A DNA stretch of 64,000 bases from Thamnaconus septentrionalis. Taxonomy: Eukaryota; Chordata; Actinopteri; Tetraodontiformes; Monacanthidae. Shown here piece by piece: positions 47,664 to 57,821 of the stretch. The DNA lies in NCBI GenBank assembly GCA_009823395.1, contig CM020501.1, positions 28,570,361 to 28,634,360 of the forward strand, given 5' to 3'. Within the stretch, counting starts at the first letter, position 1; each line of letters opens with the position of its first letter. A program made the position numbers and the translations under genes. The notes beneath the pieces were generated by a model. It had not been told where the DNA came from and did not search any database. It worked only from the letters and a program-made list of their open reading frames with translations.

Positions 47664-48849
47664 TTTTGTCAGAAAGTGATCATTGGTTGCCAAGCATGGA
47701 GTAAAGCACACCCTCACATGAAACAAAAAAAAATATTAGAGTAACAATTGAATTAAAACAAAACAAAACAAAACACAATTCCCTATTCCCTACATAAATT
47801 CCAACTTTGATCTTGGAATTCGGACTTAATTCTCAGAATTGCACAAATTTTGGGAGACAGAGAGAAATTGCCAAAAAGCAAAAACGGGGATCCGAGTGTA
47901 ACCATGGAAACAGAAGGAAACAAAAGTTGTGATCCCGCTGCAAAATCTCGCGATGCGAACATATTCTCGGTTCCATGTGTCATTGTTTCTTTCTTTACAT
48001 GTAGTATCACGGCTATAATGTATTTATTTACTTATTTTCATTTCTGTTGAACAAGCGGAAAGTCATTCAGAAAACGACCTCAGTAAAATACCATGTACGT
48101 TAATATCCATTTCACGAACGAGGCTTTTCCACATGGCCCTTATCGTCCTCCGTAGCTTGGAAACATATGGTGTTACGCTTATTTGGATCCGGGTACTAAA
48201 TTGTACAATAATAAATGTTAAAGCGTCCCACGATAACTGTATGAATTGACATTTATTCTTCTGCAATTTTGGCTTATAGTGATCATTTAAAGTACACGCA
48301 TGAGTCTTCGCCTGTGTTTAAAATGTCTGTTTGAACGCAGTGTTATTATTTCTGACAGTTCCGCCAGTATCAAGGTTACGGGGGAACTAAAATCGCAACG
48401 CACACAGCGCACACCGCCGTGGTTTGGATGGTAACGAGCATTTTCAGGATTATCAGTTTGAATATAACATTTTTTATCCTTTAATACTATGGTTCTGGAC
48501 AATAATATCGTGGACGGCCAGAGTCAGGGTGTCCAAACGTGAGAATTTCCAGTTTCCAAGGTCGGGGCTGTGTCTCTTAACCAAGTTATGCTAGTCGATA
48601 GTTTGTTGACCTTATCGACAGTGCCTTTTTTTATTTAGTCGTGCAACAATAATGGTAGTTTTAAATTAAATGCTGAAAACTTTCATCATGTTATTCAACA
48701 TAATTAGTTTCCTGAAGCGCCTCAGCAGTACGTTTATATTTGTCCTCTTGTCTGTTAGTTGTTGACTGCTCTTCACGCAGTGGTCCTGTGACCTTTGACC
48801 TTTCAGTACATTTTATTTATTTTTATTTATTTTTTGAACACCCCTACAA
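47664..48849. promoter_or_regulatory. Shared promoter region between mdh1b and fastkd2
   Basis: The two start codons face away from each other across about 1.2 kb, the same head-to-head arrangement as in human. The stretch is AT-rich in the middle, with no clear TATA box or CpG island. A possible acceptor (GACCTTTGACCTTTCAG, ending near 48806) could belong to an untranslated fastkd2 first exon further left. Confidence 0.4.
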
Positions 48850-51800
48850 ATGAACATGTCTGTGTGGCTCGCGGAGGAGCTCATGAGACGGGCACAGCGC
48901 CTGTCTGGCCGCAGGTCTCTGTGGCAGCACGTCACAGTGATGTCGCTTATGACGTCGTCACACTCCCCCGCTCAGCAGTTTGCACACACCTGGTGGCCGA
49001 GGCCAAGAGAGACGTGCGTGTCAGGGAGTCTTGTCAGGCCCGTGAGGTTTTTCGGCAACGTGAATCAGGAGGAGAAGGACCTCGTCTCGTCCTCTTCACT
49101 CCCTGCTGATGTCGGAAATCGCGAGCCTCCGCCGAGGCCCCTCTTCTACGAGCAGCTGCAGCACTGCAGCTCCCCGTCGGACGTGCTGGACCTCACCTGC
49201 CGCTACGCCCCCACGGTGAGGCAGACGAGCAGCTGCCTCACCCACATGTGGAACACCACCAAGAAGATGTCGGAGGAGCAGCAGCGCCTGGAGCAGCGCC
49301 TCATGTTCGAGCATGCGGCCTTCGACAAGCTGCTGAGTGACGCCACCAGGAGCGCCGCCCGCATGCGCAACGAGGACGTGGCCTACTCGCTCCTGGCCGT
49401 GGTCAACCTGGGGGTCCCCCAGCGGAGCCGCGTGGTCCAGACCTTCCTGCGAACCTGCCAGGTGGGAGTGGCGAGAACCATGATGTCCTCACCCGCATGA
49501 GGCCTCCAACTGTTGTGTTGTTTCCAAATGTTTTTCTTGAATCAAAGGATCCTACATGCATCACTTCATTGCACCGGTATTCATTTTCTATTACTCAAAA
49601 GTGTTGCATACGGAACGCGCATTGCATTCACTGGATTAAAAAAAAATTAGACACCTTATCTCATAATCACGAGATGATCTAGGATTTGTGGCGTACAGTT
49701 TTTTTTTTTTTTTGAGTCACTACCAAACCAGATTGGGTGCATTTCAAATGCTTGATATTGTATCCACGAAGCATCCCGTGTTTATTCAACTGCTCCTGCA
49801 AAAAGAGAGCCACATCCAGCACGTCAGACTGGGCTTCCCCCTCAACAATCCTGATGATTTGAGATGCCTGCACAGTGTTGATATACTCATATACTAATAC
49901 CATCCCATATTAATCTTTTCTTTTAATTACAAGATCTTTTCTCATAATTACGAGCTAATTGCCAAATTTTTTTTCATCGGGTGAATGCAATTAACTTTTG
50001 TTGTTGCAAGATTATATAAACATATTATCAAATACAAACCACACTGACATACAAAGAAACTCTGAGTTTGTGTCCGGGTGTTTATAATATTATCAGAAAT
50101 AAACAAATCAAAATGAGTAAACAATATATAATAGATAATAATAAAATGTAAATAAATAAAAGGGAAACAAACAAAAAAAACAGAGTGGAAAAGTTAGAAA
50201 TAAGATTGCATAGGAATTTAGTGGTATCAGTTTATTAGCCATATGTTCCTGTTCCTTCCCTCCCTCTGATTCCCTTGTCTTCTACCTGTTACTCACTAAG
50301 TACTGAGGGAAATTAAACTGTGTGTAAATGTAGAGCTACAATTATCCATCTATCCATTTTTAATACTCGCTTATACCTGAGCCCAGGGTCTTGGGGTAGC
50401 TAGCTTACAATTATAGTCATTCTAATTATTATAGGCTCACTTTTCTAGGGGCTCTTACCTGCCAGATAAGATTCAAATGGTTGCCAAGCCGTATCGTATT
50501 GTGAGAGTTTTCTCTTTAAAATGTGTCTTATTCTTTCCAAGTGTAATGCACTGGTTGGCTCACACTGTTCCGTTGTGTTGACTTTGCTGCAGGAGAGACT
50601 CAACGACTTTGACGAGACGGCCCTGTCCATCTTGGCGTCCTGCGTGGCTCACATGGAGGACACGCCCAACGTGGCCGCTCTGAAGAAGGGCATGAGGTCA
50701 GGGGGCGGGGCTTCGCCGTCAGGACAATGGCGAGCGAGCGTCAGTGTGGGACGGATCGATGATGCGCTTTGTTTCCATTTCCTTCACGCTGACCATGTCG
50801 CAGGCTGCTGGTGGAGGCCCGTCTTCCTGCCATCAAGAACGTGGTGACCCTCCAGACCATGATGAGAGCGTTGGGCAAGAACGTCCCGCTGGACCTCAAG
50901 CGGAAACTCGAGGTCAGTTTATGAGCTGCTCATATTGTTCAGCCCCTCTGTCAATCAGAATAATTGTTTTAATGAAGATTTTTTTTCCTCTCGAATAAAT
51001 TCTAACAACCATTGCAGTGAACAGAGGTCATTTCTAAGGTGAACATGAACAACAGGACACATACACGTAGATGCAAAGGAAATAAACACCAAGAAGAAGA
51101 TGTAGATAGCGTATGAATCAATCCAAAGAGCAGTACAAATGCTAATACAGGTACGCTGCCAGTCAAAAGTCTGGACACACCTGTTTCCTCTTTATCTTTG
51201 CTACTTTCTACACTGTAAATACTGAAGACATCAAATTTATGACCAAGATATTTGGATTAATGTTAAAAAAAAAAATTAAATACCTAAATATTGTATGTTA
51301 TATATGAAGGGTGGCAGTTCTAGATCATCTAAAATATCAAACTTTTTTGAGTTATTTCACACTTTTTTGTTGAATACATATTCCATATGTGTTCATTCAT
51401 GGTTTTGATGCCTTTAGCGACAATCTGCAATGTAAGACAGTGTAAGATCACACCCAGAATCTGCACTAAATAAGGAACTGAAAAGGAAGAAAAAACAACC
51501 AAAAACCAAAATGAAGCTGTGCCAAGGAGTCGAGTGTTGCATCTATCTGCAAAGGTTTTTGGAAGGGTCGTCCTCCCCCTCTGTAAAAACCATCATCGCA
51601 ACATCGTCCAGTTGTGCGGTTTTTTTTTTATATATATATATTTTCTTTTACGCACAATGCTTCTGTTTCAGTTAATACTGAACTGGGGTTCAGCCATGTG
51701 GTTTTTTTTTGTTTTTTTGCCAGTACCCTCATTCCCTGTACGCTTGCCTCTCTCCCCCACCACCAGGGAAAAGCTCTATCAGTGGCGGACCAGTTCAGCC

Positions 51801-54800
51801 TCCCCAACTCCCAGTACATGATCTCCACCATGGCCGCCATGGGATTCTACTCCAAGCCGCTGCTGGACATCTGCTGCAAGAGGATTCAAGGTGAGGACCA
51901 GCGCTGCAGGTGGAGACAATTACAAGTCACCCTGTTGAGCTCTTCAAATGTAGTGTGTAACTATTTCAATTACTTTAAGTAATGTAACTGATTACATTGT
52001 GATTACATTTCTAAATTTTGTTCTGACAGCACTTAAAACAACAACAACAACAAAAAAAACAGGCATGACAAGGTCAATCTCCAGTAAAGCAAAGCCTGTA
52101 CTGCTCAACCACCATTTATCATATCATTTAGCACTCAGTGAACCCCCATTGAAAATGCAACTGTCTACGTTTTTGCGCATTTTTTCAAATGTGTGTGTGT
52201 GCCTTGTGTGTGCCACCTCTTTTTGCTGCAATCCTAAACCCAGCATTCATTAACCTGCGCCTCTGTCCCCTCCTCCGTGCCAGAGGACCTCAGCGGAATC
52301 CCCTTCGGGAGGCTGCTGACGGTCTTGCACTCCTGCAAAGAGCTGCACTACCGGAGCTCGGACCTGCTCACCGACATTTCCGATTATGCCGCCTCTATGG
52401 TGGACATATGGAACAATAAGCAGGTCGGTTCAGTCAAGTGTGTGATATATGGAGCTTTTTAGAGGAAACAGCGACATCAAGTGGTTACGTTTTAGACTGC
52501 AGTGCTTGCCCTCCCTCTCCTGAGTTTGACAGTGAGCTACAGTGGCCTTTGCGCACATTTACTCTACTGCACATTTTAATCAATGTATGAATGTATTTCT
52601 GGCCAGTATGTCAAGCTATTACCAATATAAAATCATAAATCAGGCCAAATTTGACGCACTGGAGCTTTAAATGTCACTCTTTCAATGACTAGATACCCAA
52701 ACCTGTGTAGTTGAATCTTACCGCCTGCGTCTCCATCCAGTTGCTCATCCTGCTGTCGGTGTTGGAGAGCTTCGCCTTCTGCCCCTCAGCCCTCGTCAAG
52801 GCGTTGGCTGAGAAGGTGATCGCCGAGCCGGGCGCCCTGGCGCTCAAAGACATCCTCTGCATCCTCAAGGTGTACTCGTCCGTCGGCTGCGACCTGGAGC
52901 AGCAGAGGCAGCCGTGAGTTCACGCCCACCCCGTCTGAAACGCAACTCTGGATTTTGCGGCTTCAGAAAAGTTGTTTTTTTAACCATTTTAGCCGTTTGC
53001 CCAATGCATTGCTTCAGGTTTCTGGAGAGTTTGAGCCAGGCGCTGGACTCCTACCTGACCAAGATGTCTGGCTTTGAGCTGCTGAAGGCCGTCTACCACC
53101 TGTGCATGCTGGGACACTTCCCCCCAGCGCCGCTGCAGCAGCTGCTGCAGAGCAGCACGCTGGAACACTTCAAAACCACAGGTTTGATCTACATCTTGCT
53201 CCTTCTTCTCCTTCTCCTTCTTCTTCTTCTTCTCCTTCCGCTGAAGCTTTGCTGTTTTGGTTGTGGGAGCTGGAAGAAGTGTCTGACTAGTTTCCCACTA
53301 GAGTTGTCGAACAAAGACGACAACAATAAGGCCACGAAAACAGATTGTTTATCTTGTTTCCTCTTTCTCCTGCTTCTTCTCTTCCTCCTCCTCCTCCTTG
53401 TCCTTTTTCTCATCCTCCTTTTATTCCTCCTCTTCTTCCTCCTCCTTCTCTTCCTCCCCCTCCTTGTCCTCTTTCTCCTCCTCCTCCTTATTTTCCTCCT
53501 CTTCATCCTTTTCCCTCTACTTCTCCTCCTTCTTTTCTTCCTCATCTTACTCCTACTCCTTCTTCTCTTCCTCCTCCTCCTTCTTCTCCTTCTTTTCTTC
53601 CTCATCTTACTCCTCCTTCTCTTCCTCCTTCTCCTTCTTCTCCTTCTTTTCTTCCTCGTCTTACTCCTACTCCTTCTCCTCCTTCTTTTTCTCTTCCTGC
53701 TCCTCCTTCTCCTCCTCTTCCTCACTCCCTTCCTCCTCCGCCTCTTCCTTCGTCTTCTCCTCCTCCTTCCTCATCTCCCTCCTCTTCCTCATTCCCTTCC
53801 TCTTCCTTTTCCTCCTCGTCCTTCTTCCCCCCCCCCCCCTCCTCCTCCTCTTATTTTTCTCTCATCCCTCTGCTTGAACTTGGCTCGCCAGCTCCCAGGT
53901 TCCTCTCCAACCAGGAGCGGATGTTCCGGACGGTGGACCTGTGCCTCCGCCTGGAGCGCCCGCCTCCAGGAGCCCCTGGAAGTGCCGCCGTTCCTGCTGG
54001 GAGACCCCGCCGCCAGGCCGCCGCCGCCGGCCAGGCCGTGGCTGTCGCAGAGCCTGCGGAGCGTGTTGGAGGAGCGGCCCGACGTGGCACTGGAGGAGGC
54101 GGTGCTGGTGGAGAACTGTCACCTCATAGGTAAAGGAGGACGGAGGGCACATGTGCATTTTTTCAAATGGACAAGTGAATTTCTTTCCTCTTAAAGGTGG
54201 TGTAGCATAACAATTAGAACAATTGAATTCCTGAAAAGAGAAAGATGTTGTCGTGGTGAAGTAATTATTACAAGATTTATCACCAGTGCAGGGTAACATA
54301 ACATAAAACACAGTTTTGAAAGTATATTCAAGATATACATTAAAAGCTTACTAAATGAATTCAACAGACAACTCAAGCTCAGCTAAATCAGTGAAGCTTA
54401 AATCAGTTTTTCAAACAACAGTGAAATTCTTTTGAACGCGTTTCTCAACTGGTGGGTCATGATGCAAAAAATGGGTCGCAGAGCTGTTTTGATTGGGTCG
54501 CGGCTTTCCCTTTTTCTTTAAAAAAAAAAAAAGATTTTAGAATATATATGTTTAGAGAGAAAATGTTGGGCATTTATTTTGCAGGACACACAATTCAGTT
54601 CAATAATTTCAGTCATTTATTTTACTACACATGATAGAAAGTGGGCTGGCATTTTTATGTTTGTGGAATAAATTTGGGTTGAGACTTCACGATCGGGAAC
54701 AAAACAGTTGAGAACCATTGAATTCTTGAAAAAAAGATATTGCAGTAGTGAAATAATTATTTCACAATTTATCACCACTGCAGAATAACGAAACATAAGA

Positions 54801-56344
54801 CACGGTTGTTTAAGTATATGCAAAACACGTGTGTATATATAAAAAGCTCACTGAATGAATTCCAAAAAGTTCAATGCAACAAACCACTCAAGCGAAGTTA
54901 AATCAGTTGAGCTTAAATCCGTTTTTCAAATAGCAGTGCAATCCTTGAGGAGCTGACTCTGTTTTTTTGGGGGTTTTTTCCGTTTTGTTTTTTTTTTTGT
55001 TTATAAAATGTGTGTGTGTGCTTGTGTGTTCTGACCACCAGACGCCGTAATAAGCAAACCTCTGCCGAGCCGCAGCCCTGAAGATTCTCCTGCAGAGAGC
55101 AGCCAGAGGTAAGCTGTGAGCCGCAGGCCTGCGGGACGAAAACATCTGCACTCGAGCACTCGCACACTCGAGCGCTCGCACACTCCGCGGCGCATTCTTG
55201 CAATGATGATTTTTTTCGTGCCTCGTCAGCGTTTTCTTTTTTTTTTTTTTTTGTTGCACTGAAACCGCCTCCGGGTTTTTACGATATGATCTCGACAGTT
55301 TCTAAAGGGGTTCGTAGTTCAGAAAACGATACTATGTGACAACGGCCGGAGTTACACGAGGTAAACAGACAAGTCAACGTATACACACACAATACAATAA
55401 ACAACACATCAACAGTGAGCAGTCAAAGTCGCGACTGCTTGTGCGTCTTTGCAGGAATTCTTTGTAGTTCTTCCTGGTGAAGAGCTCAACTTCTTGTCAT
55501 CGCAATATATAAACGCACAAATACACAACGTGTACTGGTGTGTGTGTGTTGAATGCAAGTTTTCTCCACTTTGTGAGCTCAATTCAGTCTAATTTATTTA
55601 ATTATACTTTTGAAAGTTTCTAAATTTTCAAATTTAAACGTGTTGGTGAGTCAGCGTGACTCACGCAGCCTTTCGAGAAAAGCTTCCTCTTCGAAAAAAT
55701 CTGGCTTCACGTGTAATTTCGTCCTACCGACAAGCGATTTCACGGGTTTCGGCAGAAAGCTTCGGCTCGATTCAACCTCCAGCCATCTCGACGGTAAAAC
55801 ACCTGCAGTTTCATGTACGTCAGCGGAAGCCGCCAGTGCAATTTTTAACATCTTCTCTTTCCAAAACACTTGTGTTGGGAGTGGAAAAAGAAAAGGGCCT
55901 CGGTTGTGGTTGAGATCTTTATCCGTGCCGCCTGACATTTTTGGAGCGACAGCGCCGACCCGCTACCCGACATTTTTTCCCCAACCCCGGCTTGAGCGAA
56001 CTCTCTGCTCTGTGTCCCACGCAGGGTGGCCCTGCTTTTCTCGCCCAACTCCTTCTGCCTCGGCACGTCCCGCCTGCGGGGAGGCCCGGCCCTGAAGGCG
56101 CGACACCTGAGGATGCTGGGATACGACGCCGTCCTGGTGAGGAGGCCGTGAGATGAGATGAGATGAGGTGAAGTGAGATGAGACGAGATGAGATGAGAAG
56201 AACCCACGTTCTCTGCTCCTTTCCCTCCAGGTGTTCGACCAGGGCCTGCACGCCATGTCCGAGGAGGAGCGGACGCACCTGCTGAGGACGCGACTCTTTC
56301 CAGAGCGCCGCCCGTCGTCCGACGCCGAGCAGCCGGAATCTTGA
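48850..56344 (+). CDS. fastkd2: FASTKD2, FAST kinase domain-containing protein 2, 11 exons, about 652 aa, one frame break
   Basis: A mitochondrial RNA-binding protein needed for 16S rRNA processing and mitoribosome assembly. Exons: 48850-49461, 50593-50696, 50804-50912, 51767-51890, 52284-52423, 52741-52913, 53018-53181, 53892-54129, 55042-55108, 56025-56136, 56231-56344. Recognised parts are the FAST-type repeats (MEDTPNVAALKKGM, LTDISDYAASMVDIWNNK) and the C-terminal RAP domain (LGTSRLRGGPALKARHLRML, GYDAVLVFDQGLHAMSEEER). Exon 8 opens in frame (APRFLSNQERMFRTVDLCLR) but continues in another (LQEPLEVPPFLLGDPAA) after about 53961-53967. The rest of the gene agrees only if one base is extra or two are missing there. 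The start at 48850 is the first ATG of the open frame; ATG 48856 is next. Human FASTKD2 is 710 aa. Confidence 0.88.
49635..49990 (-). mobile_element. Degraded DNA transposon with an integrase-type N-terminal fragment, fastkd2 intron 1
   Basis: The minus-strand open frame 49679-49903 includes INTVQASQIIRIVEGEAQSD and GYNIKHLKCTQSGLVVTQ. These resemble the N-terminal part of integrase-domain proteins found in fish DNA transposons (IS3EU/Ginger-like). Outside it lie inverted motifs, ATCTCATAATCACGAGAT on the left and TTCTCATAATTACGAGCTAA on the right. The integrase core itself is absent. The family name is from memory and should be tested. Confidence 0.5.
50344..50402. mobile_element. Short retroposon-tail fragment, fastkd2 intron 1
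   Basis: ATCCATCTATCCATTTTTAA then TACTCGCTTATACCTGAGCC and CAGGGTCTTGGGG match the start of the repeats at 31728 and 45306. Confidence 0.5.
51150..51440 (-). mobile_element. Tc1-like element in fastkd2 intron 3
   Basis: TACGCTGCCAGTCAAAAGTC then TGGACACACC, ATACTGAAGACATCAAATTT, AGATCATCTAAAATATCAAA and GTTTTGATGCCTTTAGCGAC follow the same order as in the copy at 38998. The right end is lost. Confidence 0.7.
51930..52060. mobile_element. GTTGGGAA-family fragment in fastkd2 intron 4
   Basis: TTTCAATTACTTTAAGTAAT then GTAACTGATTACATTGTGAT resembles the inner blocks of the element at 6834. No ends were seen. Confidence 0.4.
53191..53850. repeat. fastkd2: Polypyrimidine CTT/CCT tract of about 650 bp in fastkd2 intron 7
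   Basis: Nearly pure T and C on the plus strand from about 53191 to 53240 and again from about 53345 to 53850, as imperfect TCC/TCT/TTC repeats. It produces long spurious Leu/Ser/Pro-rich frames on one strand and Arg/Lys-rich frames on the other. The tract leads up to the acceptor of exon 8 at 53891. Confidence 0.97.
54222..54945. repeat. Pair of direct repeats (about 215-230 bp) around a hAT-like MITE, fastkd2 intron 8
   Basis: 54222-54436 and 54718-54945 share ATTGAATTC, GTGAARTAATTATT, TTTATCACCA, ATAACATAA-type motifs, TGAATGAATTC, AAATCAGT and TTTTTCAAAYARCAGTG in the same order. The MITE 54437-54720 lies between them. Confidence 0.7.
54437..54720 (+). mobile_element. hAT-like MITE, second copy of the TTTCTCAACTGGTGGGTC family
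   Basis: The left end GCGTTTCTCAACTGGTGGGT and right end AACAGTTGAGAACCATTG are inverted. The inner sequence matches 19647-19894 (GGCATTTATTTTGCAGGACA, ATAATTTCA). Confidence 0.75.
56150..56200. repeat. (GAGAT)n pentanucleotide run in fastkd2 intron 10
   Basis: Imperfect AGATG/GAGAT units lie between exons 10 and 11, filling about half of a 94-bp intron. Confidence 0.85.
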
Positions 56345-56482
56345 AACGTCATGTGTCAGGAGTTGAGGGGTGGACAACCTGTACGTTCTGCTCCTCCCAG
56401 TGGATAAAACATTCTCGTTGCTTTTGTCTTTAAAAGATACAAATCCTGTTCAAAGTAATTCACTTGTTGTTCTAGTTCAAGC

Positions 56483-56830
56483 ATGGGCAAACTACGGCCC
56501 GGGGGCCATATGCGGCCCGTTGAGCTTTTAGATCCGGCCCACAGAACTTGCAGAAATGACATTATTAGTCAGTAAGTCATAAAATAGCAGCATTTCATCC
56601 AGTTTTTCAGTGTTGTAAGAGTCATTTCAATAAAGAGCTGAACACAGTGGGGCTTCAAAGACACTGATTTTGTTGTTGTAACTTTGCTTTTGTTCATTTT
56701 CAATTGACATTAAAACACGTTTTCTACACATCCCGTGATATATTTTTTCCTCCTATGAGGTGGCTCACCTAAACACTCCATCCATCTGCTGCTGCTCCGG
56801 CCCCTCTGTCAAAAGGTTTGCCCACCCCTG
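56483..56830 (-). mobile_element. hAT-like repeat, copy C (inverted)
   Basis: The left end is CATGGGCAAACTACGGCCCG and the right end AAAAGGTTTGCCCACCCCTG. Internal motifs are the reverse complement of copies A, B and D (CTCCATCCATCTGCTGCTGC, CTCCTATGAGGTGGCTCACC, GGGGCTTCAAAGACACTG). Confidence 0.8.
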
Positions 56831-56843
56831 AGTGAACTTAAAG

Positions 56844-57152
56844 CAGAGGTGGGCAAACGTTTTGACTGGTGGGGCCACATTGGGTTCTAAAATTAGACAG
56901 GGGGGGCGCTGGAGCAGCAGCAGATGAATGGAGTGTTTTGGTGAGCCACCTCATAGGAGAGAAAGAAATATCAAGGGTTACGTACAAAACGTGCTTTAAT
57001 GTCAATTGACAATGAACAAAAAGCGTTACAACAAAATCAGTGTCTTTGAAGCCCCACACTATTTAGCCCTTTGCTGAAAAGACTTTTAAAACACTGAAAA
57101 AGCTTAACAGGCCGTATACAGCCCCCAGGCCACAGTTTGCCCAACCATGACA
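56844..57152 (+). mobile_element. hAT-like repeat, copy D
   Basis: The left end is CAGAGGTGGGCAAACGTTTT and the right end GGCCACAGTTTGCCCAACCA then TG. It has the same order of motifs as copy A but uninterrupted, and is separated from inverted copy C by only about 13 bases. Confidence 0.8.
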
Positions 57153-57732
57153 CAAAGCATCGAATTAAAGTCCTGTGGCATTTCTCACAGCTGGAGGAGG
57201 GAGTTAAAAAAAAAAATGTGTCCGATCGATACCGACGCAAATCCGCCAGTTTCAGAGGGCGTTTGCACAAGAAGTGCTGGCGGTGGTTGCCGTCATTTTT
57301 TTGATCTTTTGTTTTCATCCGCCACCTTCGCCGCGTGCGCAGCGGGCAGGAAGTTTGGAGAAGAGGAGGGAGGCAAACAGGAAGCGGTGCAGCTGTCGGC
57401 TTTGCAGGTCGAGCCGTAAAAAACGCTGCAGATTCTCCGAACTGAAGGTGGTGGGGTTGTACACAGAAAAGACTGAATAAAGCACATGGTTGCAACACAA
57501 CAACCTTTTCAGGATATGCTAATTTTCTGTGTAGTACGTGTCTATATTTGTTTTTTGGGGCATTGTGACAACTGCCGCGGTTTTTCCTCTCCCTGATACC
57601 ATGTCTCACTCTGTTCAGACCGCAGTGGTGGGGTCGTCGAGCGAGAGTGTCTTGTGGAGAGGAGAAAAAAAACCAAAGCTACCTGAACAGGAAGAGAGCA
57701 AAAAAAACATGGCTGCTTTGGTTTGAGTTATT
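57153..57732. other. Region between fastkd2 and the CD28-like gene
   Basis: No gene was seen; short poly-A runs only. On the minus strand an AATAAA (plus-strand TTTATT at 57733-57738) lies about 85 bases past the CD28-like stop codon and probably ends that transcript. Confidence 0.4.
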
Positions 57733-57821
57733 TTTATTTCCTGAGAAGGACACAAAGAGAGAGCTGAGGTGAGACGTGAGACTTTTGCCCGGACTTAGTT
57801 GCAGGACCGTCAGTCCGTCCT

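Larger units (their letters stand above)
56345..57500 (+). other. fastkd2: fastkd2 3' flank with polyA signals
   Basis: AATAAA occurs at about 56629 (inside a hAT copy) and at 57476-57481. The true end cannot be chosen from sequence. If the second is used, the 3' UTR contains the whole inverted hAT pair. Confidence 0.4.

Noticed and set aside
53189..53725. 178-codon Arg/Lys-rich minus-strand frame
   Set aside because: The reverse complement of the same CT tract. No gene.
52914..54194. 426-codon Leu/Pro-rich frame on the plus strand
   Set aside because: It is fastkd2 exon ends read through the intron 7 polypyrimidine tract. Only the short parts covered by exons 7 and 8 are coding.
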